From: Planctomycetota bacterium
Lineage (GTDB): Bacteria; Planctomycetota; Phycisphaerae; Phycisphaerales; UBA1924
Assembly: GCA_017303555.1 (NCBI GenBank)
Contig: JAFLCN010000001.1
Span: 310,001-374,000, forward strand
DNA length: 64,000 nucleotides
Reading direction: 5' to 3'
Shown here: piece by piece, positions 18,207-27,929 of the stretch
Layout: each line of letters opens with the position of its first letter
Numbering within the stretch: position 1 is the first letter of the stretch
Program-made: the position numbers and the translations under genes
Notes under the pieces: model-generated
Databases searched by the model: none
Told to the model about the DNA's origin: nothing
What the model saw: only the letters and a program-made list of their open reading frames with translations

Positions 18207-18493
18207 CACGCAACGAGCCGTCGAATCACCCTTCACGTCCCGGTCCGTCGCTCCCCCTCTTGCGGTCATCTTGCTAACCCATACGCCGGGCAACAAGCCG
18301 GGTTTCCGCCCTTCCGCCCGAGAACTCAGCGAAAACGACCGGCAGACCCTGAGAGAAAGAGACGTTTTCCGACCCTTCCAATCTACCTTCCGCCTTCTCC
18401 CCCCGCCCGCCAACTCCGCGGACGCAGTTTCTGCCGATTCCGCCTGCAACGGTCACGCCGAACGCACAAGCTGGGCACCTCTCTTCCAACGTC
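18207..18493. other. tpsB-tpsA intergenic region
   Basis: There are 287 bases between the tpsB stop and the chosen tpsA start. The tpsA frame stays open through most of it, so a more distal start cannot be excluded (an ATG at codon 61 of the extended frame, or a GTG seven codons before the chosen ATG). No convincing ribosome binding site precedes the ATG at 18206. No hairpin terminator or promoter stands out. The gap is large for so compact an operon and could hold a separate tpsA promoter. Confidence 0.5.
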
Positions 18494-20551
18494 TCAATAA
18501 AGCACCGTCAGAATGAAATTCAACCGGTTGTACCCCGGTTGGACCGGCATCGGGCCCTCCAAGTTGTAGAGCGCAACGCCCCAATCCAAGCGGATGCTGA
18601 GGTTCTGCTTGAACATGAACTCCAAACCCACACCGGTGCCCACCAGCGTCCCGTTGATCTCGTAGGGCTCTCTCTGGTTGTTCACCGTGCGTCCGACGTC
18701 GATGAACGCCCTGAAAATCAGGTCCCAGTCCGCCCGTCCGTACGGCTGCTGGGGAGCCCAGCGGAAGGGCTGACCCATGAAAGGCGTGGTGGTCGGGTCG
18801 CGCACAGCCAGGGTCCGGGGGAAGTGAAATCGGTATTCTGCCGTACCCAAAATAACCGTGTCGCCGGCCGAAACCGACTCGGGATAGCCCCGCACGCTGT
18901 ACGCGCCGCCCGCCACCTGCTCCATGTTCGGGATCAGGCGCCGGTTATCCATCGTGAACTGGCCCCGCGTAATCAGCACGATCTCGTGCGCGAGGGTCAT
19001 GTTCCGTGTCGGCGCCGTATCCGCCGGCGCGATCGCACCGGCGTGGCCGTTGATGAGCGGCTCCAGGTAGAACGAGTGCTCCACATCCCATTTGAGATAC
19101 GCCCAGGCGCTGCTCGGGTCGAGTCGCCCCAGGTTCGCGAGCTGGCTCTGCTCAACACCCGTCACAAACGGCGCGAGACCCTCGATGCCCATCATCGCCT
19201 TGGTCGTCGTCGAATCCGATTCGCGCGTGAGCTTCAATGCGGCGTAGGGCGAGAAGAGGTTTGCGTACCCCTTCTGATCGACCGCCTCGTTGTTCACTTC
19301 GATGTTGTCGAACCGCCCGCCCGCGCTCGCCTCCAGAAACCACTCCCGCCTCTGCGCGAGCAGCACCGCCACCTCGCCCCCGATCGTGAAACCCTTGCCC
19401 GTGAAATCCTCGCCCGCCAGCCCGACGTCCGATGCGGTGTAATTGTTCAGCCCGCCGTAGCCCCGGAGCACCACGCCGCTGTCGCCGAGCGGGCGGTCGT
19501 ACCCCACGTTCAACGCGTTCACATCCGAGAACGAGCTGGTGATGTAATCGAGCCGGAAGGTGTCGTCGTTATTCGAGAGCTGGCTGTGCACAAAGCCCAC
19601 ACGCTCGCGCCAGACGTTGGTCTCGGTCGTGCCGGTGTTCGAAACCTGGCCGTAGAGCGTCCACGGCTTGGATTCGCTCACCAGGTAATCCAGCACGACC
19701 TCGCCCGGTTCCCTGGTCGGGCCGAGCGCCACATCCACCCGGCGCGCCGGCAGCCGGTTCAGGCGGAGCGCGTAGTTATCCAGTTTGTCCTTGCGGATCA
19801 GGTCCCCCGACTGGATCGGGCTGTGCTTGCGGATCCTCGCGTGGATCGGGTTGTCGATGCGCTGGGCGCTCTCCGGCAAACGATCGCCCGATGCGACCGT
19901 CCGCACCTGGTTCACGACGCCCGTCCAGATCACCAGCCGCAGATCGAACCGTTCTTCCTCGCCCTCGGCACGCAGATCGTCGGCCGTCACCTCGTCGATA
20001 TCGCGCGAATCGGGCACCACAAAGAGACCGATCAATTCTCGCCTCGCCAGTTCGGCAACCACCGCGGCGCTCACGGCCTGGATGGCGCTGTTGAAGAACG
20101 TCGCGCCCTTTGTCTGCACGCCGCCGAACGTATCGCCCACACGGATCACCACCGTCGGCAGCCCCTCGCGCGGCGCCATGTACCCGTCCTTCGTCAATCC
20201 CAGCTCCACCGGGATCAGCTCCAGCTCGCTGATCGGCGGCAGGTTCCGGTGCTCTCTCTTGTACGACAGGTCAAACCGGCGCACCTTGTACGATCGCTCG
20301 CCCGGGCCCGGGACCGCCGGGGGCAGATTGTCCTCGTCGATCGGCTGCGCCAGCACCCGCGGAATGGGTGTCATCCGCACCGGCGCCGGCTTCTCATCGA
20401 GCGGCAATGGGCTGCTCTTGCCATCCGTTGTTTTCGCGGGAAGTTCCGCGACGGCCATGCGCCCGGCGCACAACACGAGCACAATCGGCAACGCCAGCGG
20501 CAAGCCGAGCGCCCGCTTCCGTGCCGGAGTTGTCGCCGTGACCTCTCGCAT
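18494..20551 (-). CDS. TpsB outer-membrane transporter (ShlB/FhaC/HecB family)
   Basis: About 685 residues from the ATG at 20551. The N-terminus is a signal peptide (basic start, hydrophobic LGLPLALPIVLVLCAG, cut after MAVA). Next come a Pro-rich linker, POTRA-type regions, and a C-terminal 16-strand barrel region with alternating hydrophobic residues (YGQVSNTGTTETNVWRERVG, LNVGYDRPLGDSGVVLRGYG). YSVRGYPESVSAGD is the V-R-G-Y/F signature of loop 6 that gates secretion in FhaC. It ends in a hydrophobic aromatic strand (LNFILTVLY). It overlaps the tagF stop as TGATG, so translation is coupled, and precedes tpsA as is usual for two-partner systems. Confidence 0.9.
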   Translation of the reverse strand: MREVTATTPARKRALGLPLALPIVLVLCAGRMAVAELPAKTTDGKSSPLPLDEKPAPVRMTPIPRVLAQPIDEDNLPPAVPGPGERSYKVRRFDLSYKREHRNLPPISELELIPVELGLTKDGYMAPREGLPTVVIRVGDTFGGVQTKGATFFNSAIQAVSAAVVAELARRELIGLFVVPDSRDIDEVTADDLRAEGEEERFDLRLVIWTGVVNQVRTVASGDRLPESAQRIDNPIHARIRKHSPIQSGDLIRKDKLDNYALRLNRLPARRVDVALGPTREPGEVVLDYLVSESKPWTLYGQVSNTGTTETNVWRERVGFVHSQLSNNDDTFRLDYITSSFSDVNALNVGYDRPLGDSGVVLRGYGGLNNYTASDVGLAGEDFTGKGFTIGGEVAVLLAQRREWFLEASAGGRFDNIEVNNEAVDQKGYANLFSPYAALKLTRESDSTTTKAMMGIEGLAPFVTGVEQSQLANLGRLDPSSAWAYLKWDVEHSFYLEPLINGHAGAIAPADTAPTRNMTLAHEIVLITRGQFTMDNRRLIPNMEQVAGGAYSVRGYPESVSAGDTVILGTAEYRFHFPRTLAVRDPTTTPFMGQPFRWAPQQPYGRADWDLIFRAFIDVGRTVNNQREPYEINGTLVGTGVGLEFMFKQNLSIRLDWGVALYNLEGPMPVQPGYNRLNFILTVLY

Positions 20552-21573
20552 CAGCCGTGAATCCCACCCGCTTCCCGCTCGCCGCCGCTCCGCCACATCG
20601 CGACCTTCGATCGCACCCGATCCGCGAACGCGGCATCGATGTTGAACGGCACATCCGTTGTCAGCGGAATCGCCGCGACCGATGCGCGGAGACAAACCAG
20701 TTCCGGCGAGGCGATCCGCCCGATCAGCGCATCCACCCACTGCCCGTGCCCGCCCACCGCGGTCCCGCCCACGGCCTCGATCCCCATCAAACCATCCGCC
20801 AAACCGCCGGGAGAATTCAACAGATCAAGAATCGCCGCGGACCAGGCCCAGGCGCTTCCGCCCGCACCCATGCCGCGGATCCCCGGCAATCGAAGATGGA
20901 CGCCCCGCGACGACTCCGACAGCCCGCGCTTGATCGCCGGCTCTGCTTCGCGGTGCAGCGAGTACGCGGCGCGAACGAGGGCGATCGCGCCGTCGCCGTT
21001 CAACGCCGGGTCCGCCGCCAGCAGCGACTTGCAGCTCGAATCGAATCGCTCCGGGCTCCCCGGCCCGACCGCCGTCGCGCGTGCCGCCAATCCCTCGCTT
21101 TCGCGCAGAAACACCGACTTCACGGCCTGCGCATCGGTCTCCTGCCTGCACGCCTCCATCACCCGCGTTACCGACTCCGAAGCGAGCGACGCCATCCGCG
21201 TCAGTTCATGCCCCTTTGCGTGCACGCACGCCACCATCGGATACTTCTTCCGCCCGCGAGCATCGCTGCTCGACCAGAGGCGGCCGTACACAAACTCATC
21301 GCCCCTGAACCGCCACACGAACACATGCTCAAACAAGGGCAGCGCCTGCGCGCCCAGTTTTTCCCATGCGCCGCTATCGATATTGCCCGCGATCCCCTCC
21401 GCGTAAAGCGTCCGGCGTGCTTCCACCAGCCGCTCGGTGTTCAGCCCCATGTCCTGCATGTGGTCGTCCCAGCCCGGGTGCTTCCCGAACAGGCACAACT
21501 GTGCGCGGGGCTCCCCGCTCCCCTCCGCTGGAGCCGCCAATCCGCCGAGCCATTGAGAGAACTTCTTCAGCAT
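20551..21573 (-). CDS. TagF-like type VI secretion regulator
   Basis: A 340-residue cytosolic protein. The N-terminal half resembles TagF/ImpM: LCLFGKHPGWDDH near residue 28, an FVWRF strand, then GRLWSSSDARGRKKYPMVAC, a conserved pattern of the family. The rest is helical with a Gly-rich GIRGMGAGGSAWAWSAAI segment. In Pseudomonas and Agrobacterium TagF represses type VI assembly after translation, acting with Fha and the PpkA/PppA pathway. Here it lies 66 bases after tssM and shares the TGATG overlap with tpsB. That coupling to an outer-membrane exporter is unusual. Family assignment is probable; the role is inferred. Confidence 0.7.
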   Translation of the reverse strand: MLKKFSQWLGGLAAPAEGSGEPRAQLCLFGKHPGWDDHMQDMGLNTERLVEARRTLYAEGIAGNIDSGAWEKLGAQALPLFEHVFVWRFRGDEFVYGRLWSSSDARGRKKYPMVACVHAKGHELTRMASLASESVTRVMEACRQETDAQAVKSVFLRESEGLAARATAVGPGSPERFDSSCKSLLAADPALNGDGAIALVRAAYSLHREAEPAIKRGLSESSRGVHLRLPGIRGMGAGGSAWAWSAAILDLLNSPGGLADGLMGIEAVGGTAVGGHGQWVDALIGRIASPELVCLRASVAAIPLTTDVPFNIDAAFADRVRSKVAMWRSGGEREAGGIHG

Positions 21574-21639
21574 CCGTGCTGTTCAGGCCTCCGAATTGCC
21601 CACCACGTGCCACCGATCGCGCTCACCATCACTCAACGC

Positions 21640-24600
21640 TCACCGAGGCCAGGTCGTCGCGCCCGGCCAGTCTTCCGGCTTGGGCATCGGCGATGAGAAT
21701 GTCACGTTCATCCACAGGTGGTACGTCTGCTTCGATTCAAGCTCGACCACCGGCAAGGGAACAACCCACGAGTTTCCGCCCGGCCCGGCCTGCTTTGCGC
21801 CCGGCAGCAGCGCGATCACCGCCGCGGTCCACGGCCCGGCGATCTTCGATTCGCCCGCGGCGGCCGAATCCCCAAGATTCCGGTAGAACCGGATCGTCAC
21901 GCCCGGCCCCGGGCTGGTCATCGACAACTGCTTCACAAGCTCCGCCGCGCGGGCCGCATCGATCCCTCGGAGCGCGATCCGCGCTCCCGGTGCGTCGCCG
22001 TCCCGCACGATCTCCATCTGCTCGAACCACTCGATCACATCACCCGCGCTGCTCACGCCCACGCCCGACAAGGGCGGCAACGCCTCCACATCCCTCCTGC
22101 TCCACACCGGCACCATTGACACCGTCACCGGCTGCTTCTGTTCCAGCCCGTTCCCCAGCGCCGAAGCCACAAGCTCGATCTTCTCGACCCGCTGCCTCTG
22201 CACATCCGTCAACACCCGCCGTCCGCGCAGATCCTGAATCAAGTCCTTCAACTCGCCCGTCACTTCCGGCGGCACCGTCCCCGGCGCCGAGAGCAGTTCC
22301 GCGGCACCAAGCGCCTTCAGCAGCCCCGCCTCATCCAGCGGCTTCTGGATATCCCCCGACTTCGAGAGAGGCCACTTGTCCGCCCCTTTCAGGGCATCCA
22401 GCGCCTCGCGTGCCGCCGGCTCGTACTGAGCCCGAAGCGCCCGCAGCACGCCGATCGCCACGCTCTCGCCGAAGATATCGCGCTCGCCCGGACCCGCAAG
22501 TTCCACAAGCGCATCGACGCGAGCCTGCCCGGCGCCGTGCGCCAGCAGCGCACCCCGCGCACGCCTCCAGTCCATCGCGCCCAGAGGCACGAGCGCCTTC
22601 AGCGCATCGCCCCGCGTCCGGAGACGCCCCTCGTCGGACAAGCTCTTCACCGTCCGCTTCAATCGCTCGATCGCGACTTTGTTTTCCGGCGCATCCTTCA
22701 CACTCGCGGGCAGCGGCTCGACCGCATCGAGCGCCGCGAGCGCAACCTGGCGCATCGGCCCGGTCGCGTCCGCCGCGCGATCCAGCCCCGCGCTCATCGC
22801 CGGCCCGAGCTTGTCCCACGGCGCAAGCGATTCGCTCAATCCGATCTCTCGCGCGAGCCCGCTCGCCCACACGCCCGCGTACCCGCGCGCATACTCCTCG
22901 AGCCCGCGCCCGCGTGATTTCACTTCGCCAAGCAGGCGATCCCGATCGATCACCGCGCCGCCGCTGCCCGCCCCATTGCCCGCCAGACTCAATTCAGTCT
23001 CCGCTCGCGTCAAACCCGAAAGCACGATCCCCGCCGCGGCGGGCGAGTACTTCGTCGCGATCTCGCCCCCGTTCAATCCCGTCATCGGAATCGCCGGCTT
23101 CACGAAGGGCTTCACGCCCTTGGTTGCCGCGATCCCCTCGACCGCCGTCGCAACGCCATCCGCCGAATCCGGCAACTTTGCCAGGAATCCGCCGAGCGCT
23201 TCCGAAGCGCCCGCCGCGCGGGCCGTCCTCACAAACGTCTTTGCGACTCCGCCGACCATCGTCCGCGCCGACGCATCCGCCAGGCCCCGCACGATCGAAT
23301 CAATATCCGCGCCCGCACGCTCCGACTTCGCCTCCAGCTTCTGGAACCGCTCGGACAACCCGTACCAATCCGAGTCTCCGGCCGCGGATTCGCGCCCAAA
23401 GAGTTCCTTCGCCCCGCGCTGATACGCATCGAGCCTCACCCGATACGCAAGCTCGCTCTCGCGCCCGCCGGGCCCCGGCGCCGCCAGCGGCATCACCGAT
23501 TGCAGCGACGCCGCGACGCGCTTCGAAGCCTCATCGACAGCCTTCTCCGCAGCCTCACGGCGTGCACCGATGAGCGAACGGATCTCTGAGATCGTCTGCT
23601 GCTCGTTCGTGTCTCCCTCACCAAGCGCCGGCAACTGCGCCAGGAGCAACGCATACTCACCGTTAATCTGATCGATCGCCTCGCGCTTGGTCTGCTCGAT
23701 GCTCCCCGCAAGTTCCGAGGGATTCATTTTCAATCCCGCCAGCAGCGCATCGCACCGTGCCGCGGCGGTCGTCATCGCGTCGAGCCGCGCCTTCGCATCG
23801 CCCGTGAACGAATCCAGTTCCGCCGTCGTCTGCACCACCGGCGTCGGCTTGCCCTCCGCATCCGGCATCCCGCGCAGGCTCATCAGCTTTGCTTCTTCCG
23901 ACCGGAACGCCGCCAGCGATTCCGCCACCAGCGACAGCCGCCCGAGCGCGAACTCATCGCCCCGCGCGCGCTGGCCCCACGAGCCCGCGAACCGTTCCAA
24001 TCCCTCGCGGATCGCCCGCAGCGACGCGACATCGCCCGTCGCCAGCGCCGCCGGAGGCCACGCAAACTTTCCATCCGAGGCCGTCCCGATCCGGTACGTC
24101 GAGTCGATCGCGTTCTGCCACGAATCGAGCTCGCTCGGCGCCGGCTTCCCGTCCAGCACATACGCAAACAGCGCCTTCAGATCGATCACCGCCGCCCGCG
24201 GCCCGCCCGCGGGCGCGAGCCCGAGCTTCAGCGATTCCAACCGCATCAGTTCCGCCAGCGCCGCTGTTGCACGCGAATCCCACGGACCGCTTTCGCCCAT
24301 CCGCTGACGCGCGCCGTTTACCAGCGGCAGCAGGACCGATCGTTCAAGAACCGCCGCGCTCGCCGCACGCTGCTCCTGCGTAAACCCGCCCCCCGCACCC
24401 ACAACGACGGCCGCGGGCGAGAAGACCAGCGGCACACGCACAGGCTCATCCGCCCTCTTCGTCACAATCCCCGGAAGCTTCGCACGCGCCGTCACCGCAT
24501 CGGGCAAACCCACATCCGCGCGATCGCCCAGGTACACCCACTTCGGCGCTTCGTACCCAACCACCGCCGTGTCGCCCCTGGTCAGCGTCGTGCCGGGCGC

Positions 24601-26139
24601 CGCGGTCGGATCGACCTCCGCCGGCTTTTCTTCCTTCACAACACCCAGGGCAACACCCACCGAGCGCCAGAACTCCCGTGGCCCCTCGATCGACTTGCCG
24701 AGCTGGCTCTGGCCGTAGATCGCAAAGCCAAGAACGGCGACCGCGGCAGCGACCGCCGAGCCCATCAGCACCAAGCGCCGCTTGTTCTGCTCCTGGCGCA
24801 CGTTCGTCGCACGCGTCACCAGGCCCTTTTCACGGAATGCTTTGGAGAGGAACACATCGCGCAGGAAGAACGCGCGGTCTTTCTCCCAGACCTTCCCGCC
24901 CGGCAAGCTGTCGAGCGTCAAGCCCAGCGCCTTCGCCAGATCCTGATCGAGCGCTTCACCTTCCCGCATCGAGCTCGTGAAGTAGATTCCGCGCAGGAAC
25001 AGAGGCTTCGGGCTCCACTCGCCACCCGCGAAGATCGTCTCCAGATACCGCTTCAGCCGGGGGACAACCTTCTCAAGATTCTCCGGCAGCGCGTACAGCT
25101 CATCCACCTCGTCCATGCGCTTGCCCGTGCCCTGCGCATACTTCGTCGTATCCGCCACCAGCGCCAGCCGCCTCGACAGCAGCCGCTGCTTCACCTGCTT
25201 CATGTGCTCCTCGACAAGCTCGACGCGCAGCGGCGAATCGAGATTGTCCGGATTGCTCCATCCGAGCAACTGATGCTGCAGGTTCGGATCGTGGATGCTG
25301 TCGAAGAACTCGCGGAAGCCCGCGATCAGATCGCACTTGGTGATGATCACAAACACGGGGAATCGCACATCCAGCGTCCGCTGGATCGTGTCGAGCTGCT
25401 GAGCGATCCGCCCCGCCTTGCTCTCGATCTCTTCCGCTTTATCCCGAATCAAGCTATCCGCGCCGATCACCAGGAACATCCCGTTCACCGGCTCGTTCGG
25501 CCTGCTGCGCTTGAGGAGCCGCAAGAACTCCGCCCACTCGCCCCCATCTTCGCCGTCCGGCCCGCCGCTGCCCGCGCCGCCTTCCATGAACATGCGGCCC
25601 GCGGTATCCAGCACCACCGCGTGGTTCGTGAACCACCAGTGCATGTTCAACGTACCGCCCGCACCCTGCAGATAGTCCTGCAAACCCGGCGGGAATCCCA
25701 CATTGCAGTGCCGCAGCGCCTCGGTCTTGCCCGAGCCCGCGGGCCCCACCAGCAGATACCACGGCAGGCTGTAGAGGTCCTTGCCCGCGGCATTGAACTT
25801 CTCGACGCCGTCGTCAAACTTCCGGCGCAGATCATCCAGTCGCGCCCGCTTTGCCGGGTCGGCGATCACCGGCGCCATGCCGGCCGCGTTCTTGATCAGA
25901 TCCGCAAAGGGAACGCCCTTGGCCTTGTCCCGCACCTGCACGAACCACTGGAACGCGCCGATCGCCAGCGCCACAACCACCGCGCCAATCCCGAGCACCG
26001 CGAGAAAGGTTCCGTCCCGCGGGATCATCTTCAGAAGCTGCGAGTATTCGCCCGCGGCAAGCGCCCGCACCGCTCCAACCCCGCCCACGCACACGCCTTC
26101 GCACGCGCTCATCAACGACCCTTGAAGGAGTGAATTCAC
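21640..26139 (-). CDS. TssM/IcmF-like type VI secretion inner-membrane protein
   Basis: 1499 residues from a GTG at 26139, which has GGAGG seven bases upstream and overlaps the tssL stop (GTGA). One membrane helix lies at about 46-66. A cytoplasmic GTPase-like domain follows with Walker A GPAGSGKT at 132-139, DTAGR at 178 and ITKCD at 266, then a second helix at about 456-476. About 1020 periplasmic, mostly helical residues follow, ending in a beta-rich tail. TssM normally has three helices; here only one precedes the nucleotide domain. By family it forms the trans-envelope channel with TssL and TssJ. The intact P-loop suggests nucleotide binding. Confidence 0.9.
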   Translation of the reverse strand: MNSLLQGSLMSACEGVCVGGVGAVRALAAGEYSQLLKMIPRDGTFLAVLGIGAVVVALAIGAFQWFVQVRDKAKGVPFADLIKNAAGMAPVIADPAKRARLDDLRRKFDDGVEKFNAAGKDLYSLPWYLLVGPAGSGKTEALRHCNVGFPPGLQDYLQGAGGTLNMHWWFTNHAVVLDTAGRMFMEGGAGSGGPDGEDGGEWAEFLRLLKRSRPNEPVNGMFLVIGADSLIRDKAEEIESKAGRIAQQLDTIQRTLDVRFPVFVIITKCDLIAGFREFFDSIHDPNLQHQLLGWSNPDNLDSPLRVELVEEHMKQVKQRLLSRRLALVADTTKYAQGTGKRMDEVDELYALPENLEKVVPRLKRYLETIFAGGEWSPKPLFLRGIYFTSSMREGEALDQDLAKALGLTLDSLPGGKVWEKDRAFFLRDVFLSKAFREKGLVTRATNVRQEQNKRRLVLMGSAVAAAVAVLGFAIYGQSQLGKSIEGPREFWRSVGVALGVVKEEKPAEVDPTAAPGTTLTRGDTAVVGYEAPKWVYLGDRADVGLPDAVTARAKLPGIVTKRADEPVRVPLVFSPAAVVVGAGGGFTQEQRAASAAVLERSVLLPLVNGARQRMGESGPWDSRATAALAELMRLESLKLGLAPAGGPRAAVIDLKALFAYVLDGKPAPSELDSWQNAIDSTYRIGTASDGKFAWPPAALATGDVASLRAIREGLERFAGSWGQRARGDEFALGRLSLVAESLAAFRSEEAKLMSLRGMPDAEGKPTPVVQTTAELDSFTGDAKARLDAMTTAAARCDALLAGLKMNPSELAGSIEQTKREAIDQINGEYALLLAQLPALGEGDTNEQQTISEIRSLIGARREAAEKAVDEASKRVAASLQSVMPLAAPGPGGRESELAYRVRLDAYQRGAKELFGRESAAGDSDWYGLSERFQKLEAKSERAGADIDSIVRGLADASARTMVGGVAKTFVRTARAAGASEALGGFLAKLPDSADGVATAVEGIAATKGVKPFVKPAIPMTGLNGGEIATKYSPAAAGIVLSGLTRAETELSLAGNGAGSGGAVIDRDRLLGEVKSRGRGLEEYARGYAGVWASGLAREIGLSESLAPWDKLGPAMSAGLDRAADATGPMRQVALAALDAVEPLPASVKDAPENKVAIERLKRTVKSLSDEGRLRTRGDALKALVPLGAMDWRRARGALLAHGAGQARVDALVELAGPGERDIFGESVAIGVLRALRAQYEPAAREALDALKGADKWPLSKSGDIQKPLDEAGLLKALGAAELLSAPGTVPPEVTGELKDLIQDLRGRRVLTDVQRQRVEKIELVASALGNGLEQKQPVTVSMVPVWSRRDVEALPPLSGVGVSSAGDVIEWFEQMEIVRDGDAPGARIALRGIDAARAAELVKQLSMTSPGPGVTIRFYRNLGDSAAAGESKIAGPWTAAVIALLPGAKQAGPGGNSWVVPLPVVELESKQTYHLWMNVTFSSPMPKPEDWPGATTWPR

Positions 26140-26870
26140 TTCGCGCCTCCTTCGGTTGTTGCCGCGCCGCTCGCCGAGGCGGTCGTTCCGCCGCCACCTC
26201 CCGAATCCTTGATCTGCTGCAGTGTTGATCTCAGATCACCAGACGCCCGCGCAAACAGCATGAAGTACGCCGTCACCACCACGACGATCATCCCCACCGC
26301 CGCGATCGCAACGCTCGTCAGGCTCCGGACCGGTGGCAGCGTCAGCTTCCGTGTATCCACATTGCGATACGCCTCGGGACACACGCGCTCGGTCTGATCG
26401 ATCTCCGCCAGCGCGCTCAGCCGGGGCAGGATCTCCGCCAGCTTCTTCGCACCCGCCTCGCGATTGCTCCCGTAAATCCCCGGCACGCCGAGCCCGACAA
26501 CCTCCGCGAGCACCGCAAGTCTCTCGGTCGAGCCCGCCGACGTATCCGCCAGTGCCTTTTCCACCGCTTCTTCGATCACCTTTACGCTCGAATCAACCCC
26601 GCGCTCCGGCGCCAGCGGCTTCCACACGCCCGCGAACCCCGCGCGCATCGACCGCACGCTCGCATCGATGAAAACCAGAATCGACGGCTCCACCGTCTCA
26701 AACCCGCGCATCACTTCCGGGTCCGCCGCCGCACGTGCTCGCGCATCGTTCAGGCCGGACTTCAGCTCAGACCTCACCACCGTCAAGTCGATGGCCGCGC
26801 CCTTTCGCGCCAGCCGGTTCAAACGACACACCTGCTGCAGCACAGGCTCCACCAGTTCGAGTAGCGTCAT
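26136..26870 (-). CDS. TssL/DotU-like inner-membrane protein
   Basis: A 244-residue C-tail-anchored protein: an all-helical cytoplasmic domain (1-180) starting with MTLLELVEPVLQQVCRLNRL, then a single membrane helix at 184-207 and a short Gly/Ser/Thr-rich periplasmic tail. This is the DotU/TssL topology. TssL binds TssM and recruits the baseplate in type VI systems. No peptidoglycan-binding OmpA extension is present. Both ends overlap neighbours by four bases (ATGA upstream, GTGA downstream), and GGAGG lies just upstream of the start. Confidence 0.8.
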   Translation of the reverse strand: MTLLELVEPVLQQVCRLNRLARKGAAIDLTVVRSELKSGLNDARARAAADPEVMRGFETVEPSILVFIDASVRSMRAGFAGVWKPLAPERGVDSSVKVIEEAVEKALADTSAGSTERLAVLAEVVGLGVPGIYGSNREAGAKKLAEILPRLSALAEIDQTERVCPEAYRNVDTRKLTLPPVRSLTSVAIAAVGMIVVVVTAYFMLFARASGDLRSTLQQIKDSGGGGGTTASASGAATTEGGAK

Positions 26871-27619
26871 TGCCCTCCTCCGACCTCACGCTGCGATGCC
26901 GACAAGCTGTCGCGCTCCGCGCTCGCGAACGTCCCCGCCAGATTCTCCGCAAACTCCGCCACCGCTCTCAAAATCTCGGCTTCGATGTTCGCCTCCGACG
27001 CCCCCGCTGTCTCGCCCATCAACTCCTTGTACTTCCGCCACGCCGCGGCGTCCGGGCTTCCAAGGCGCGCTGCGCCCGTTCTTCCGTTCTCCGCCGTCGC
27101 GACACGCTCGATGGTGTCCACACCGAACCGCATCACGTGCCGGCTTGCGTAACGCTCCGCGGCCTGTGCGATCGCCGCGATCAACGCCGCCGTGATCCGT
27201 CTCGTCGAAGCCAGCGCGCGCTCTGTCTCATCCAGCGCCTTCGACCGCTTCTCATCCTCGCCTTCCGAGAGAACCCGCGCCAGGGCCTGCGCGAACGCGC
27301 CCTCACGCGTCAACGCCGAGTCCGGCGCGATCTTCTTGCTCCACGCGTTCCATACGAGGCTGTCGAGCTGCGTGATCGTCTCCGCCATCTCTGCCGCGGC
27401 AAACAGATCCAGTTTCAACCGGTCCAACTGCCCCGCGGCTTCATCGAGCGCCGCAAGCCCTTCCGGCGTCGCGCCCTCCCGGGCGCGGCGTAGGGCCTCC
27501 TCCGCCTGGATCAGCCTCGTGTGCCATGCTGTTGCGCTGCGCTGGGCCAAGTACCTCTTTCCCACAGACCTGTGGATACCGCTCGTGGGACCGTTCACCA
27601 ACGGCCCCCCGGCGAGCAT
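26867..27619 (-). CDS. Uncharacterised helical protein at the head of the tss-tps operon
   Basis: About 250 residues from an ATG at 27619; the frame is open to 27766, so the start is uncertain. The protein is hydrophilic and almost entirely helical, rich in Ala, Glu and Arg, with no signal peptide or membrane helix, so it is probably cytosolic. A central region reads EMAETITQLDSLVWNAWSKK, and a later one ALIAAIAQAAERYASRHVM. I recognise no family. The ATGA overlap with tssL ties it to the type VI-like core. It could be a cytosolic adaptor at the position that sheath or baseplate genes occupy elsewhere, but the sequence does not show this. Confidence 0.7.
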   Translation of the reverse strand: MLAGGPLVNGPTSGIHRSVGKRYLAQRSATAWHTRLIQAEEALRRAREGATPEGLAALDEAAGQLDRLKLDLFAAAEMAETITQLDSLVWNAWSKKIAPDSALTREGAFAQALARVLSEGEDEKRSKALDETERALASTRRITAALIAAIAQAAERYASRHVMRFGVDTIERVATAENGRTGAARLGSPDAAAWRKYKELMGETAGASEANIEAEILRAVAEFAENLAGTFASAERDSLSASQREVGGGQ

Positions 27620-27929
27620 ACCGGACGACCGAACCCCTCCGCCCCCAACACGACACCACCCCGCCACGACCCAAAACTGGCCCTGGCAGGGTTTCCTCCC
27701 ATCCGACTCTCTATTAGTACGTCGGCCCAACCTCGCCGCGGCCGTTACAGACCGCATCTCCCCCACAACCCGCGCGTTTCTTGCGCGTTTTCTCCTCCCA
27801 ACCTCCTCTCGCGACCCGGCATTTCCGATCCTCTGCCAGCAGCCCGCCGGCTTTCACCCGGCGCGCTCGCAAAGGAATCCGCCCGGCCTTCCGGGCAAAA
27901 TGCCTCCGTCGGAGGCGAGGAGCGGGGAG
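27620..27929. other. Divergent promoter region between the tss-tps operon and the lipoprotein gene
   Basis: 310 bases without a supported gene. It should hold promoters for both directions, but I see no convincing -35/-10 pair. Near the rightward gene are two adjacent perfect hairpins: 6-bp arms GCCCGG/CCGGGC at 27881-27896, and GCCTCC/GGAGGC at 27902-27916. The second stem contains the GGAGG that would otherwise be available as a ribosome binding site. Confidence 0.5.

Noticed and set aside
10237..18213. Many long open frames on the plus strand opposite tpsA (for example 11478-12902 and 14803-16470)
   Set aside because: They lie antisense to a single uninterrupted 8.6-kb coding frame with a TPS domain and repeats. 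Their products are Arg/Pro/Ala-rich without motifs, as expected of high-GC shadow frames.
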